Assembly (NCBI GenBank): GCA_002431915.1
Contig: DJEP01000091.1
Coordinates: 16,974 to 63,313, forward strand
Direction: 5' to 3'
Origin: Lachnospiraceae bacterium UBA5895
GTDB taxonomy: Bacteria; Bacillota; Clostridia; Lachnospirales; Lachnospiraceae
DNA length: 46,340 bases
This document shows, piece after piece, positions 16,748-24,775 of this stretch. Position 1 is the first letter of the stretch. Each line of letters opens with the position of its first letter. The translations under genes were made by a program, and so were the position numbers. The notes beneath the pieces are model-generated. The model worked only from the letters and a program-made list of their open reading frames with translations. It had not been told where the DNA came from and ran no database searches.

Positions 16748-17917
16748 TTACAGTGTCTGAGGACCGTCACCGATCTCTACTACATAGAAATCAGCCGCAT
16801 AGCCGATCTTTTCCTTGTATGCCTTGCCTACCTGCTCAATAAAGGTATCTATAGCCTCATCCTTCACGATGCTCACGGTACATCCGCCGAAGCCGGCACC
16901 GGTCATACGGGATCCGATGACACCGTCTACCTTCCATGCTTCCTCTACCAGAGTATCCAGCTCAATGCCGGTTACTTCATAATCGTCACGCAGAGATACA
17001 TGGGATTCATTCATCAGTTCACCGAACAGCTTTACATCATTATTCTTCAGTGCTTCTACCGCACGGATTGTTCTCTGATTCTCATATACCGCATGTTTTG
17101 CACGCTTTCTGCGTACATCACTCTTGATAATAGCCTTGAATTTCTCGAAGGTCTCCTCATCCAGATCGCCCAATGTCTTGATCTTCACTACCTGCTGCAG
17201 CTCTGCCAGTGCAGTCTCACACTCGCTGCGGCGTTCATTGTACTTGGAATCTCCCAGGCCTCTCTTTTTGTTGCTGCATGCGATAACAATCTTTGCATTC
17301 TCCAGATGGATGGGCGCATACTCATATTCCAGTGTTGCGGTGTCCAGGAAAATGGCATTGTCCTTTTTACCCATAGCAATGGCAAACTGATCCATGATAC
17401 CGCAGTTTACCTTGTTGTATTTATTCTCGGAGAACTGTCCGATCAGTGCCAGATCCTGATTGGTCACATCAAATCCAAAGAAATCTCTCAGAATGTAACC
17501 GGTCAGCACTTCTACGGAAGCGGAAGAGGAAAGTCCGGAACCGTTGGGGATATTACCGTTCAGCAGCAAATCCATACCGGAAGTCACTTTCATGCCTTTT
17601 TCACCGAACGCCCAGATCACTCCCTTGGGGTAATTGGTCCAGCCTGCTTCCTTGCTGGGTACCAGATCATCCAGAGAAGACTCGATCACGCCCAGCTGTG
17701 CGAAATTCATGGAATAGAAACGCAGCTTATTGTCGTTTCTTTTTCTTGCCACACCGTAGGTACCAATGGTCAGCGCACAGGGAAATACGTGTCCGCCGTT
17801 ATAGTCGGTATGTTCACCGATCAGATTTACACGTCCCGGTGCAAAATAAGCTTTTGCGCCCTCTGCATCTCCAAATACTTCTGCGAAAGTCTTCAGAATC
17901 GTCTCTTTCATTTCCAT
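16748..17917 (-). CDS. galK: Galactokinase
   Basis: 389 residues. The GHMP kinase signature is complete: GRVNLIGEHTDYNGG near residue 29, the ATP-binding NGSGLSSSASVEVL, and MTGAGFGGCTVSIV near the C terminus. It phosphorylates alpha-D-galactose with ATP. GGAG precedes the first ATG at 6 bp spacing. It is the first gene of the galK-galT pair. No galactose epimerase or mutarotase gene is in this window. The strong terminator at 18111-18161 separates it from the glycan locus, so it has its own promoter. Confidence 0.97.
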   Translation of the reverse strand: MEMKETILKTFAEVFGDAEGAKAYFAPGRVNLIGEHTDYNGGHVFPCALTIGTYGVARKRNDNKLRFYSMNFAQLGVIESSLDDLVPSKEAGWTNYPKGVIWAFGEKGMKVTSGMDLLLNGNIPNGSGLSSSASVEVLTGYILRDFFGFDVTNQDLALIGQFSENKYNKVNCGIMDQFAIAMGKKDNAIFLDTATLEYEYAPIHLENAKIVIACSNKKRGLGDSKYNERRSECETALAELQQVVKIKTLGDLDEETFEKFKAIIKSDVRRKRAKHAVYENQRTIRAVEALKNNDVKLFGELMNESHVSLRDDYEVTGIELDTLVEEAWKVDGVIGSRMTGAGFGGCTVSIVKDEAIDTFIEQVGKAYKEKIGYAADFYVVEIGDGPQTL

Positions 17918-18110
17918 TTTCCACTCCTATCTGCTTACTGTGTAAGCCCCTTTTATCTTATATGTTCTCGCGCTTGTCGCTCCGGCGGATGCCGCGATGC
18001 GAATTCTCTTGCTCTATGTTTTCATCATAATCGAAAAAAATGAATATTTCTACTTATTTTTGTTTTCAAGACCTGTCATTATGTTAAAAGCTACAAGCCA
18101 TGCAAAGACA
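17918..18110 (-). promoter_or_regulatory. Upstream region of galK
   Basis: About 190 bp without a gene. A possible minus-strand promoter is TTGAAA near 18065-18070 with TATTCA 17 bp on, but the -10 match is poor. A GC-rich stretch near 17972-18000 (GCATCGCGGCATCC) is unlike its surroundings. No operator was identified. Confidence 0.25.
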
Positions 18111-18161
18111 AAAAGAAAGATACACCGTGGGAGCTTGCTCACAAAGGTGTATCTTTCTTTT
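18111..18161. terminator. Strong bidirectional terminator of the glycan operon
   Basis: AAAAGAAAGATACACC (18111-18126) and GGTGTATCTTTCTTTT (18146-18161) form a perfect 16-bp stem, and the loop contains a second small hairpin, GAGCTTGCTC. The A-rich and T-rich ends give a U-tract on either strand. It follows the broken GH43 gene. Confidence 0.85.
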
Positions 18162-18168
18162 TGGATTT

Positions 18169-18209
18169 ATACGGCGACAGCCGTACATGAAGTAGACGCA
18201 ACGCGTCTA
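18169..18209. repeat. Two adjacent perfect hairpins
   Basis: TACGGC-gaca-GCCGTA (18169-18184) and GTAGACGC-aa-CGCGTCTAC-like pairing (18191-18209) follow each other between the GH43 stop and the terminator. The layout resembles dispersed palindromic intergenic repeats of this group. Confidence 0.5.
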
Positions 18210-18232
18210 CGAATGTGCATGGCGTAGCATCT

Positions 18233-19173
18233 TCAGTGATATCTTCCAAGCTCGATTTCATCCTGATACTCCATGCGAAGTTCATGCTCCTTCTCAAAAA
18301 TCAGTGGCAGAAATACATAGGTTGAATCCGCATAATTCTCTGCGCACCAACGATCTCCGACATAAAGGTACTCCGCTCCCTTCTCCGTATACACAGGGAG
18401 AATAAATGCTGACTGGCTGTGATAGGTGGTCTCATCCCCAATCTCTTTCAGAGATGACCATCTTCCGGTCAGACTCTCCAGCCATACTTGCCCTGGTTCG
18501 GTTTCCAGCCGGTACAGTCACTGGTGATCACATAATAGATACCGTTTCTCTTGCAGACCGCCGCCGCTTCACGGAACTGTCCCGACCAGAGCACCTTGAT
18601 CTGCTCATCAATTCCGAGATAATCCTCCGTCAGGCGATAGAGAATGGTATCGGCATTTTCTCGTCCTGCGGAGATAAAATAAGCAGTCTGGTCATCATCA
18701 ACAAAAACCGTACAATCCCTCGACATATTCCCCACCGGACGAAAGCTCCCAAGATAGGTGTAGTCACCGTCAATGGTATCGCAAGCTGCCACCGCACATC
18801 TTGCCTCCCTGTAGGTTCCTCCATCCTCATAATGCATCCACATGACATATTTTCCTGTCTTCGCATTATAGATTACCTTTGGACGTTCGATGTTACACCC
18901 CTTGAAACATATCTCGCCTGTTCCTGTCTCGACATCCCGTTCCATACAGGTGTCCGTTCTGACATAATATTCTTTTTTAGGAGAATCCAGCGTCAGAATA
19001 TGCCTGCGAAACTCCCAGTTCTCCAGATCACGACTACGGTAACACGACACTCTCACACGCCCTGTACGGTTTTCTCCAATCCAGTAGAACCAACCATCCA
19101 CTCTGCACATAAATCCGCCATGTGCATGAAGGACATTTCCTTCCGTATCAAAAAGTCTGACTCCGTTTTTCAT
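18233..19173 (-). pseudogene. GH43-like glycosidase, interrupted by a frameshift
   Basis: The first frame (19173 to 18469) encodes the start of a five-bladed beta-propeller: AHGGFMCRVDGWFYWIGENR, ERPKVIYNAKTGKYVMWMH, SRDCTVFVDDDQTAYFIS. This pattern is close to exo-beta-1,3-galactanase-type GH43 members. It then stops at KYGWRV. The next frame continues without a gap (ESLTGRWSSLKEIGDE, then YVGDRWCAENYADSTYVFLP) to a TGA at 18233. One missing G at about 18478 (TGG-GAG read as TGGAG) restores a gene of about 313 residues. GGGAG precedes the ATG at 19173. It is the last gene of the glycan operon. It may be a sequencing error or a true lesion. Confidence 0.85.
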
Positions 19174-19213
19174 AATCTCTCCCATCGTGTTCAAAGTTTT
19201 TTCTATCTAAGCC

Positions 19214-20050
19214 TCATTCTTTAAAAACAATCCTCAGCCATTTCTTTGCTGCCCCAATCCAGTCTGCTGCATGGGTTACCGCTGCTTCCAAATGATCGTT
19301 TGTCTGCTCATCCACCGTAGCCAGTCCATGACCTCCAACCGGATAAACATGTAATTCAAAAGGAACCTGATGTAACGCCAACGCCTCAGAATACAGCAGA
19401 CTATTCCTTACCGGTACCACCGGATCCGTGGCTGTATGCCAGAGAAAAGCAGGCGGCGTATGTTCTGTCACCTGTAAATGACAGGAAAAACGCTTTATTT
19501 CTTCAGAATTCAGAACGGTATGTCCCAGCAAATTTTCAAAGCTTCCTCTATGGGCTACTTCCGGAGCCGCAGAAATCACCGGATAACACAGAATGGACGC
19601 CTGAACCGGTTTACTGTCCGGGAATGCCTCTCTCACTTCCGGCCAGTCAAAACAGGTAGAATACTGAGCTGCCAGATGTCCACCTGCCGAAAACCCCATG
19701 ATTGCCACTCTGGTATTATCACAATGCCACTCTTTCGCATATCTGTGGATCAGCTCCATGGCTGCCGCAGTCTCTCTGAGCTGTGTGGGAAACCTGCTGG
19801 GTGCCACAGAATAATTCAAAACAAACACATTGTATCCCTCCGGAAGGAAATGATAGGCAATGGGGTCTGCCTCCCGCTGACTACACATGGCATATCCGCC
19901 ACCGGGACAGATCAGCAGGCAGGGATGTTTCTGATTCTGTCTCCCCATCTCCACCAGATTATCCGGCAAATATGCCGTCAACGTCGGATCTATGCTCTCT
20001 GTCCCCAACTGCGGGAAAAATTTCTTTAAATGAATTACCTGATAAAACAT
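19214..20050 (-). CDS. Alpha/beta hydrolase, acetyl-esterase-like, second copy
   Basis: 278 residues. CPGGGYAMCSQRE (oxyanion region), GFSAGGHLAAQYS (nucleophile Ser), TATDPVVPVRNS (Asp) and GGHGLA (His) give an intact triad. There is no signal peptide. It is plainly paralogous to the protein at 4133-4945, including the FPTxLxE and AHRGSF segments. It sits 3' of an SGNH hydrolase and 5' of the GH43 gene in the glycan operon, where removal of acetyl or other acyl groups from imported oligosaccharides is the likely task, by inference. Confidence 0.88.
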   Translation of the reverse strand: MFYQVIHLKKFFPQLGTESIDPTLTAYLPDNLVEMGRQNQKHPCLLICPGGGYAMCSQREADPIAYHFLPEGYNVFVLNYSVAPSRFPTQLRETAAAMELIHRYAKEWHCDNTRVAIMGFSAGGHLAAQYSTCFDWPEVREAFPDSKPVQASILCYPVISAAPEVAHRGSFENLLGHTVLNSEEIKRFSCHLQVTEHTPPAFLWHTATDPVVPVRNSLLYSEALALHQVPFELHVYPVGGHGLATVDEQTNDHLEAAVTHAADWIGAAKKWLRIVFKE

Positions 20051-20052
20051 GG

Positions 20053-20718
20053 CTATCCTCTTTCCTTATGATAAAAATCAAATCCACAGGCATCCAGTAC
20101 CGTCTTTGCCATTAGCATTGCACCAATTTCATTTGGATGCACTCTGTCCCAGGATATATAAGATGAATGCCGGTACTGAAGATAATCTACATACATTTTT
20201 TGAAAATTGACAAAAAAACAGCCGTATTGTTTTGCCAGCCGCTCACAAATAGCTACATATTCATCCATTCTTGCACGCATTTTGTCTTCTTGATTTGGTT
20301 CCATATAATATGGAGATAAGATCAAAATGCCTTTTACTTTATCCTTTACCGATAAAATCATTTTTTCAACATTTCGTTCATATTCATCCGGCAAAACATG
20401 TCGATCAAACATAGCCGGCAGATCAAACTGTCGCCATACATCATTTATACCAATACAGATAGATACCCAGTCCGGGTTAAGAGCAATCACGTCTCTTTCA
20501 AATCGTTCCAGCAGCTCGCGGCTTGTATTTCCGCTGACTCCGGAATTTGTTACACGAATTTTGTAATCCGGATAACAGGATGCTATCAGATTATCAATCA
20601 TCCGGACATATCCATGTCCCAGCGCGTCATTTAGTCCTTCCCCTACCGGCTGGGCACTTCCCATGTCTGTCACCGAATCTCCGGCAAATACGATTCTATC
20701 ACCATCATCAAAAATCAT
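20053..20718 (-). CDS. SGNH/GDSL hydrolase
   Basis: 221 residues. Block I FAGDSVTD (catalytic Ser), block II SGVSGNTS (Gly), block III GINDVW (Asn) and block V WDRVHPN (Asp and His) are all present. The protein is cytosolic, in a family of sugar O-deacetylases and esterases. GGAGGAG precedes the ATG. That ribosome site directly follows the truncated phosphoglucomutase remnant, and the alpha/beta hydrolase start follows its stop at once, so the genes form one transcription unit. A second, distinct SGNH protein lies at 23087-23881. Confidence 0.92.
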   Translation of the reverse strand: MIFDDGDRIVFAGDSVTDMGSAQPVGEGLNDALGHGYVRMIDNLIASCYPDYKIRVTNSGVSGNTSRELLERFERDVIALNPDWVSICIGINDVWRQFDLPAMFDRHVLPDEYERNVEKMILSVKDKVKGILILSPYYMEPNQEDKMRARMDEYVAICERLAKQYGCFFVNFQKMYVDYLQYRHSSYISWDRVHPNEIGAMLMAKTVLDACGFDFYHKERG

Positions 20719-20736
20719 TTCTGTTTTCCTCTCCTC

Positions 20737-20853
20737 CTATCCTATGATCATTTTAGCATTATTTATTGCAGAAGAAATCTTCCTCGCTTTATAGTGTAGC
20801 ATATCCGTACTGACAAGAACACCATCTAAATCAAAAATAACCGCCTCGATCAT
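20737..20853 (-). pseudogene. pgmB: Remnant of beta-phosphoglucomutase
   Basis: 38 codons. The first 23 or so are the HAD N terminus of beta-PGM (MIEAVIFDLDGVLVSTD then LHYKAR) with the nucleophile Asp-Leu-Asp. The following KISSAINNAKMIIG does not fit the cap domain but resembles the late GI-AI--AGM--IG segment of the family, so about 500 bp appear to be missing from the middle. A stop follows. The start is one base from the GH65 stop, the usual GH65-pgmB order. The complete enzyme would convert beta-glucose-1-phosphate, the phosphorylase product, to glucose-6-phosphate. Confidence 0.75.
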
Positions 20854-20854
20854 T

Positions 20855-23056
20855 CTATATCCTCTCCCGTTCTTCCCTGATTTCCTCAATCCTTTTTTCA
20901 TTCCCACGAATCATAATCTGGTATCTCTTTCCCCGAAACAGCAGACGCAGTTTTATATATTCCAGATTTTCAGGCAGTTGCGGCTTACATACCAAAGCAT
21001 TATTCTCAATGGAGATACCGGCAAATCCGTTCACGGCAACAATCCACGCTCCGCCTTCCGATGCAGGATGGGTTCCGCCGATATACTGTGGACCGATCCA
21101 TTCTTTTGCTCCGGGCACCAGATCTACTCTGGCAGATTTTAAAAACAGCGGATAGGCATATTCTGCCTTTCCTATGTAGCAGGCCAATAAGGAATACATA
21201 CAGGCAGACAGGGAAGATCCATGTTCTGTCCTTGGCTCATAATAGTTCCAGTTTTTTTCCATGACTTCCGGTGAATAATCCCCATGAAACATAGAAAGCA
21301 TGGCAACTACATCTGCCTGTTTCAATACCTGTGTCTGCGATGCAATGCCATAGGCACCTCCCCAGTATTCACTTGGTTCGATGATCCTGGCCCGAACATC
21401 GTTTACCAGTACATTCTCCAGTTTAAAATATCCATCAAACTGTTCAATGAGCTTACTCTCCTTATCCGGCTCCTGTAATTTTATATGACATGCAGAATCT
21501 TCCGCTTTTATATAAAAATCATCCAGATTATATTTTTTATGGAGCTCTGAATAAGATACAGGATCCAGCCCTTTCAGTTTTTTTAATAATTTACCTGATG
21601 TCTCGAATACATATTTGGCCATACGGTTTGTGTATGCATTATTATCCACACGTTCATGATATTCATCCGGTCCCACCACATCACGGATTTCATAATCGCT
21701 GCCGTCAACCTTTTTCGTCAGCAGCGAACGGTAGAACATCGCACATTCTATGATTACTTCCATAGCTCCTTCCGCAAGTATGGAAAAATCTCCCGTAGCA
21801 TTCAGATATTTTCCGATTGCATACACTATGGCGGCAGATACATGATACTGTTTATCACGAAAATAGGTTCTCATCTTACGTCCGGTAAAAACATCGGTTA
21901 CATTAAAATCAGAGCAGGCCTCATATCCTCCCTCCTGACTTTCCCATGCATAATAAGCTCCTTTCAGTCCATACTCTTCCGCTTTCTTTCTTGCACCCGG
22001 CAATGTGGAAATTCGATATTGTATCAGCGTTCTGGCAATTTCCGGTTCCGTATAGATAAAATAATCGATCATAAACATTTCTGTATCCCAAAAGATTGCT
22101 CCTTTATATACCTGTCCCGAGAGACCTCTTGCCGGGATGGAAATGTTTTTCATATTTCGCGGCGCAATACAATTTAATTGATAAATAGAATAATTTAATG
22201 CTTTTTCCGCTTCCTCATCTCCGTTCATTTCAATGGATGAGTTCTCCCATATCTTTGAAAAAAACTGAATCTGTGCCTCTTTCAGATCATGATAGGAAAT
22301 ATCAGAAAGCTCACAGGAAGCATTTTTCTGAAAAATACTCTCGTCCTTCGTTGTAGAAATGGTTCCTGTCTTCTCAATGGAATATTCCGATCCTGCTATT
22401 GCTCTGAATTTCAAATGCTGAAAAATTTGCTTCTCTCTTATTTCATAGGTACATTCCACGGGAAAATCCGCAGTCACCCTTGCCCGGGATATAACCGAAA
22501 TCGCCTGTTCCGTCGTAATACCGGTGACCTGCATAATTCCGTCATGTTCTTCACACTCCACTCGTGCAAAATGAGGCCCGTTAATATCCCATACATCCCC
22601 GTCAATCCCTGTGATAATCTCTATTTCACAGTCATAATCCGTCTTTACAGAGTATTTCATGGCAATAATATGCTGATTTTCCATGGATGCAAACCGTTCA
22701 CATCTGATGGAAACGGTTCCCTTTTCTGTCTTCCACACAGTTTCCCTGGTATGGAACCCTGCATGAAAATCCAGTTCCTGACAGTGTTTCACAGGCTCTC
22801 TGTTTAAAACGGTATAAGCCTCTCCATCCACTGTTAATATTGTGTATAATACGTTGGGTGCGTTTACAGACTCTCTCCACTTTTCTCCCACCCTATCATA
22901 AATCCCGGCAAGATTTATGGCACACATCTGCTCCTTTGTATACTCCTCCAACGTTCCCCGTATACCAAAATAGCCATTGCCGCATAAAAATTTATTTCCA
23001 TTGTGAGGAATATCCTCTGCTGTAAAATTATTTGTATTTATTTTCCAATCATTCAT
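20855..23056 (-). CDS. GH65 family inverting glycoside phosphorylase
   Basis: 733 residues, normal length for GH65. The N-terminal beta-sandwich contains GNGYFGIRG. The (alpha/alpha)6 barrel contains FWDTEMFM and the catalytic segment DVVGPDEYHERVDNNAYTN with the general-acid Glu, and a C-terminal beta domain follows. The family phosphorolyses alpha-glucosides (kojibiose, nigerose, maltose, trehalose, glucosyl-rhamnose, glucosyl-glycerol) to beta-glucose-1-phosphate. The specific linkage cannot be read here. There is no signal peptide, so it acts on imported oligosaccharide. It is followed by the pgmB remnant. Confidence 0.92.
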   Translation of the reverse strand: MNDWKINTNNFTAEDIPHNGNKFLCGNGYFGIRGTLEEYTKEQMCAINLAGIYDRVGEKWRESVNAPNVLYTILTVDGEAYTVLNREPVKHCQELDFHAGFHTRETVWKTEKGTVSIRCERFASMENQHIIAMKYSVKTDYDCEIEIITGIDGDVWDINGPHFARVECEEHDGIMQVTGITTEQAISVISRARVTADFPVECTYEIREKQIFQHLKFRAIAGSEYSIEKTGTISTTKDESIFQKNASCELSDISYHDLKEAQIQFFSKIWENSSIEMNGDEEAEKALNYSIYQLNCIAPRNMKNISIPARGLSGQVYKGAIFWDTEMFMIDYFIYTEPEIARTLIQYRISTLPGARKKAEEYGLKGAYYAWESQEGGYEACSDFNVTDVFTGRKMRTYFRDKQYHVSAAIVYAIGKYLNATGDFSILAEGAMEVIIECAMFYRSLLTKKVDGSDYEIRDVVGPDEYHERVDNNAYTNRMAKYVFETSGKLLKKLKGLDPVSYSELHKKYNLDDFYIKAEDSACHIKLQEPDKESKLIEQFDGYFKLENVLVNDVRARIIEPSEYWGGAYGIASQTQVLKQADVVAMLSMFHGDYSPEVMEKNWNYYEPRTEHGSSLSACMYSLLACYIGKAEYAYPLFLKSARVDLVPGAKEWIGPQYIGGTHPASEGGAWIVAVNGFAGISIENNALVCKPQLPENLEYIKLRLLFRGKRYQIMIRGNEKRIEEIREERERI

Positions 23057-23086
23057 ATGTTTGTTCCCTTTTTAATTTTGATAATA

Positions 23087-23881
23087 TCAACAACCATGCA
23101 GATCCGTTCCGATAAAACCTGTCTCCCTGAATGCCTCCATATTATGCCGGATTATGTAATCAATATAAGAAGAGATCATTTGCGCTGTCAGATAATATCC
23201 CATAGGATTTAAATGTCCACCCATATAAAATTTCTCATGAAACTTTTTGTCATAGACAGGCGCATATTTCATTAAGTCTATTACATATGTATTTTGAAAT
23301 TTCTCTGCCAACGCATACAAAGCTTTTTGGTGTTCTTCTTTTTTCCAACGGATGGCTTCATTCTCCTCTTCTCTTGCAAATGTTACCAGAAAAAATTTTG
23401 CACGCGGTTGAATTTCCTTCATTCGTTGGATAATACTTCCATAGTATCCGAGAAAACTTTTCCTGTTGTTATGCCAATCCTGAAAATCTATATCCTGAAT
23501 CTTCCCAAGTTCCTGATTACGACAAAGGAGATCATTTACACCGAGCGCAAGAATATAAGCCTGGGATGCATACGCCGGATTCCAGAATCCTTTTTCCTCC
23601 GCAAAGCTCTCGCAATATTCCTGGGCAGTCATCCCGCCACGCGAGAAATTATATACTTTGCTTCCACACATTCTGGCTATAAACTGTCCCCATGAATATT
23701 CGAACATATCATGGTAACTACTTTTTCCATCTGCCGATAATGCCTCAAACTCACCGGAAGACAAACTGTCTCCGATACAGCAGACGGTTCGGAATATGGA
23801 CATATAACCACCATTTTCCAAAATTCTGTCTAATGGTTTTTCTTTCTCGTTTTCAAAAATTTCACATAAATTCATTGTCAT
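23087..23881 (-). CDS. SGNH/GDSL-type hydrolase
   Basis: 264 residues. CCIGDSLSSGEF (block I Ser), FSRGGMT (block II), LGVNDLL (block III Asn) and GGHLNPMGYYL (block V; His is present, while the usual preceding Asp is less clear) identify the fold. The longer block I to III spacing and the FLVTFAREEENEA segment separate it from the smaller SGNH protein at 20053-20718. No signal peptide is seen. It lies between the EamA permease and the GH65 gene, consistent with de-esterification of the imported glycan. Confidence 0.85.
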   Translation of the reverse strand: MTMNLCEIFENEKEKPLDRILENGGYMSIFRTVCCIGDSLSSGEFEALSADGKSSYHDMFEYSWGQFIARMCGSKVYNFSRGGMTAQEYCESFAEEKGFWNPAYASQAYILALGVNDLLCRNQELGKIQDIDFQDWHNNRKSFLGYYGSIIQRMKEIQPRAKFFLVTFAREEENEAIRWKKEEHQKALYALAEKFQNTYVIDLMKYAPVYDKKFHEKFYMGGHLNPMGYYLTAQMISSYIDYIIRHNMEAFRETGFIGTDLHGC

Positions 23882-23896
23882 ATTCTTCCATATGTT

Positions 23897-24766
23897 TTAT
23901 AAAACAATCAATACAATAGACACTGTTCCAAGTAAAATACCGCACCATTGGATTTTTGATGGGTTTTCGTGAAAAACAATTTTGGAACCAACGGCTGATC
24001 CCATGACGGTTCCGGCATTATAAACAGGGAAAAATAAAAGTCCCGGCAATGAGGCAATCAAAATTATATTAAGTTTGTTCACCAGCACCACACAAACAGC
24101 AATTCCCATGGCAGCCATCAAAAATTTGTTTTTATTTTCTATATATGTATTTGATTTCTTTCCGTTTATTATTTTTACCAGCGATGCCATTACAAGCATA
24201 CAGGAAAATGCTATGAACAAATATTCACTACGCCCCCGGCCCTGATAAATATGTGCAAATATTTTCTGCAGAATTCCTACTCCACCTGCACATAGCATGG
24301 AAACAGCTGCGTAAATAAGGCTTTGCCGTTGTGCTCCCGCTATCCGTGCATCTTTCATAGATACAAGGATCAGCGAGATAAGCATACACATAATGCCAAG
24401 TCCCTTTAAAAAAGTACAGTTTTCACCATAAACGATAACGGAAAAAATGGTCGGAATCATAAAAGAAGACGCATAAATCAGGGAGCAGACCGAAACGCTT
24501 CCTTTTTCCACAGCCATCATATAAAAGCTCTGCATTGCAACCGTCAGAATTCCGTATAAAATTCCCATTCCCAGTAATTGAGGATCGAAAAGAAATGAAA
24601 TCTGCAAACCTCCGGCAGCAAATAACAACATTCCCAATATTCCGGCAATTATATTTACTGTCATCAGATTTCCTATTTGTGCAAACGCTTTTCCACTTGT
24701 TTTTGGTAAAATATTTTTCATGATTGCTCCCGCAAGCGAAAGCAACAGCAAGAGATACATCATCAT
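23897..24766 (-). CDS. EamA/DMT-superfamily membrane transporter
   Basis: 289 residues with about ten hydrophobic helices in two EamA-like halves. Telling segments are MGILYGILTVAMQSFYMMAVEKGS and FPVYNAGTVMGSAVGSKIVFHE. The DMT superfamily moves small metabolites, often outward. AAAGG lies before a run of three ATG codons, so the exact first codon is uncertain by two residues. It starts 9 bp after the Asp-box protein. Within a glycan locus it could export or take up a monosaccharide or by-product. The substrate is unknown. Confidence 0.8.
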   Translation of the reverse strand: MMMYLLLLLSLAGAIMKNILPKTSGKAFAQIGNLMTVNIIAGILGMLLFAAGGLQISFLFDPQLLGMGILYGILTVAMQSFYMMAVEKGSVSVCSLIYASSFMIPTIFSVIVYGENCTFLKGLGIMCMLISLILVSMKDARIAGAQRQSLIYAAVSMLCAGGVGILQKIFAHIYQGRGRSEYLFIAFSCMLVMASLVKIINGKKSNTYIENKNKFLMAAMGIAVCVVLVNKLNIILIASLPGLLFFPVYNAGTVMGSAVGSKIVFHENPSKIQWCGILLGTVSIVLIVL

Positions 24767-24775
24767 ACAAACCTT

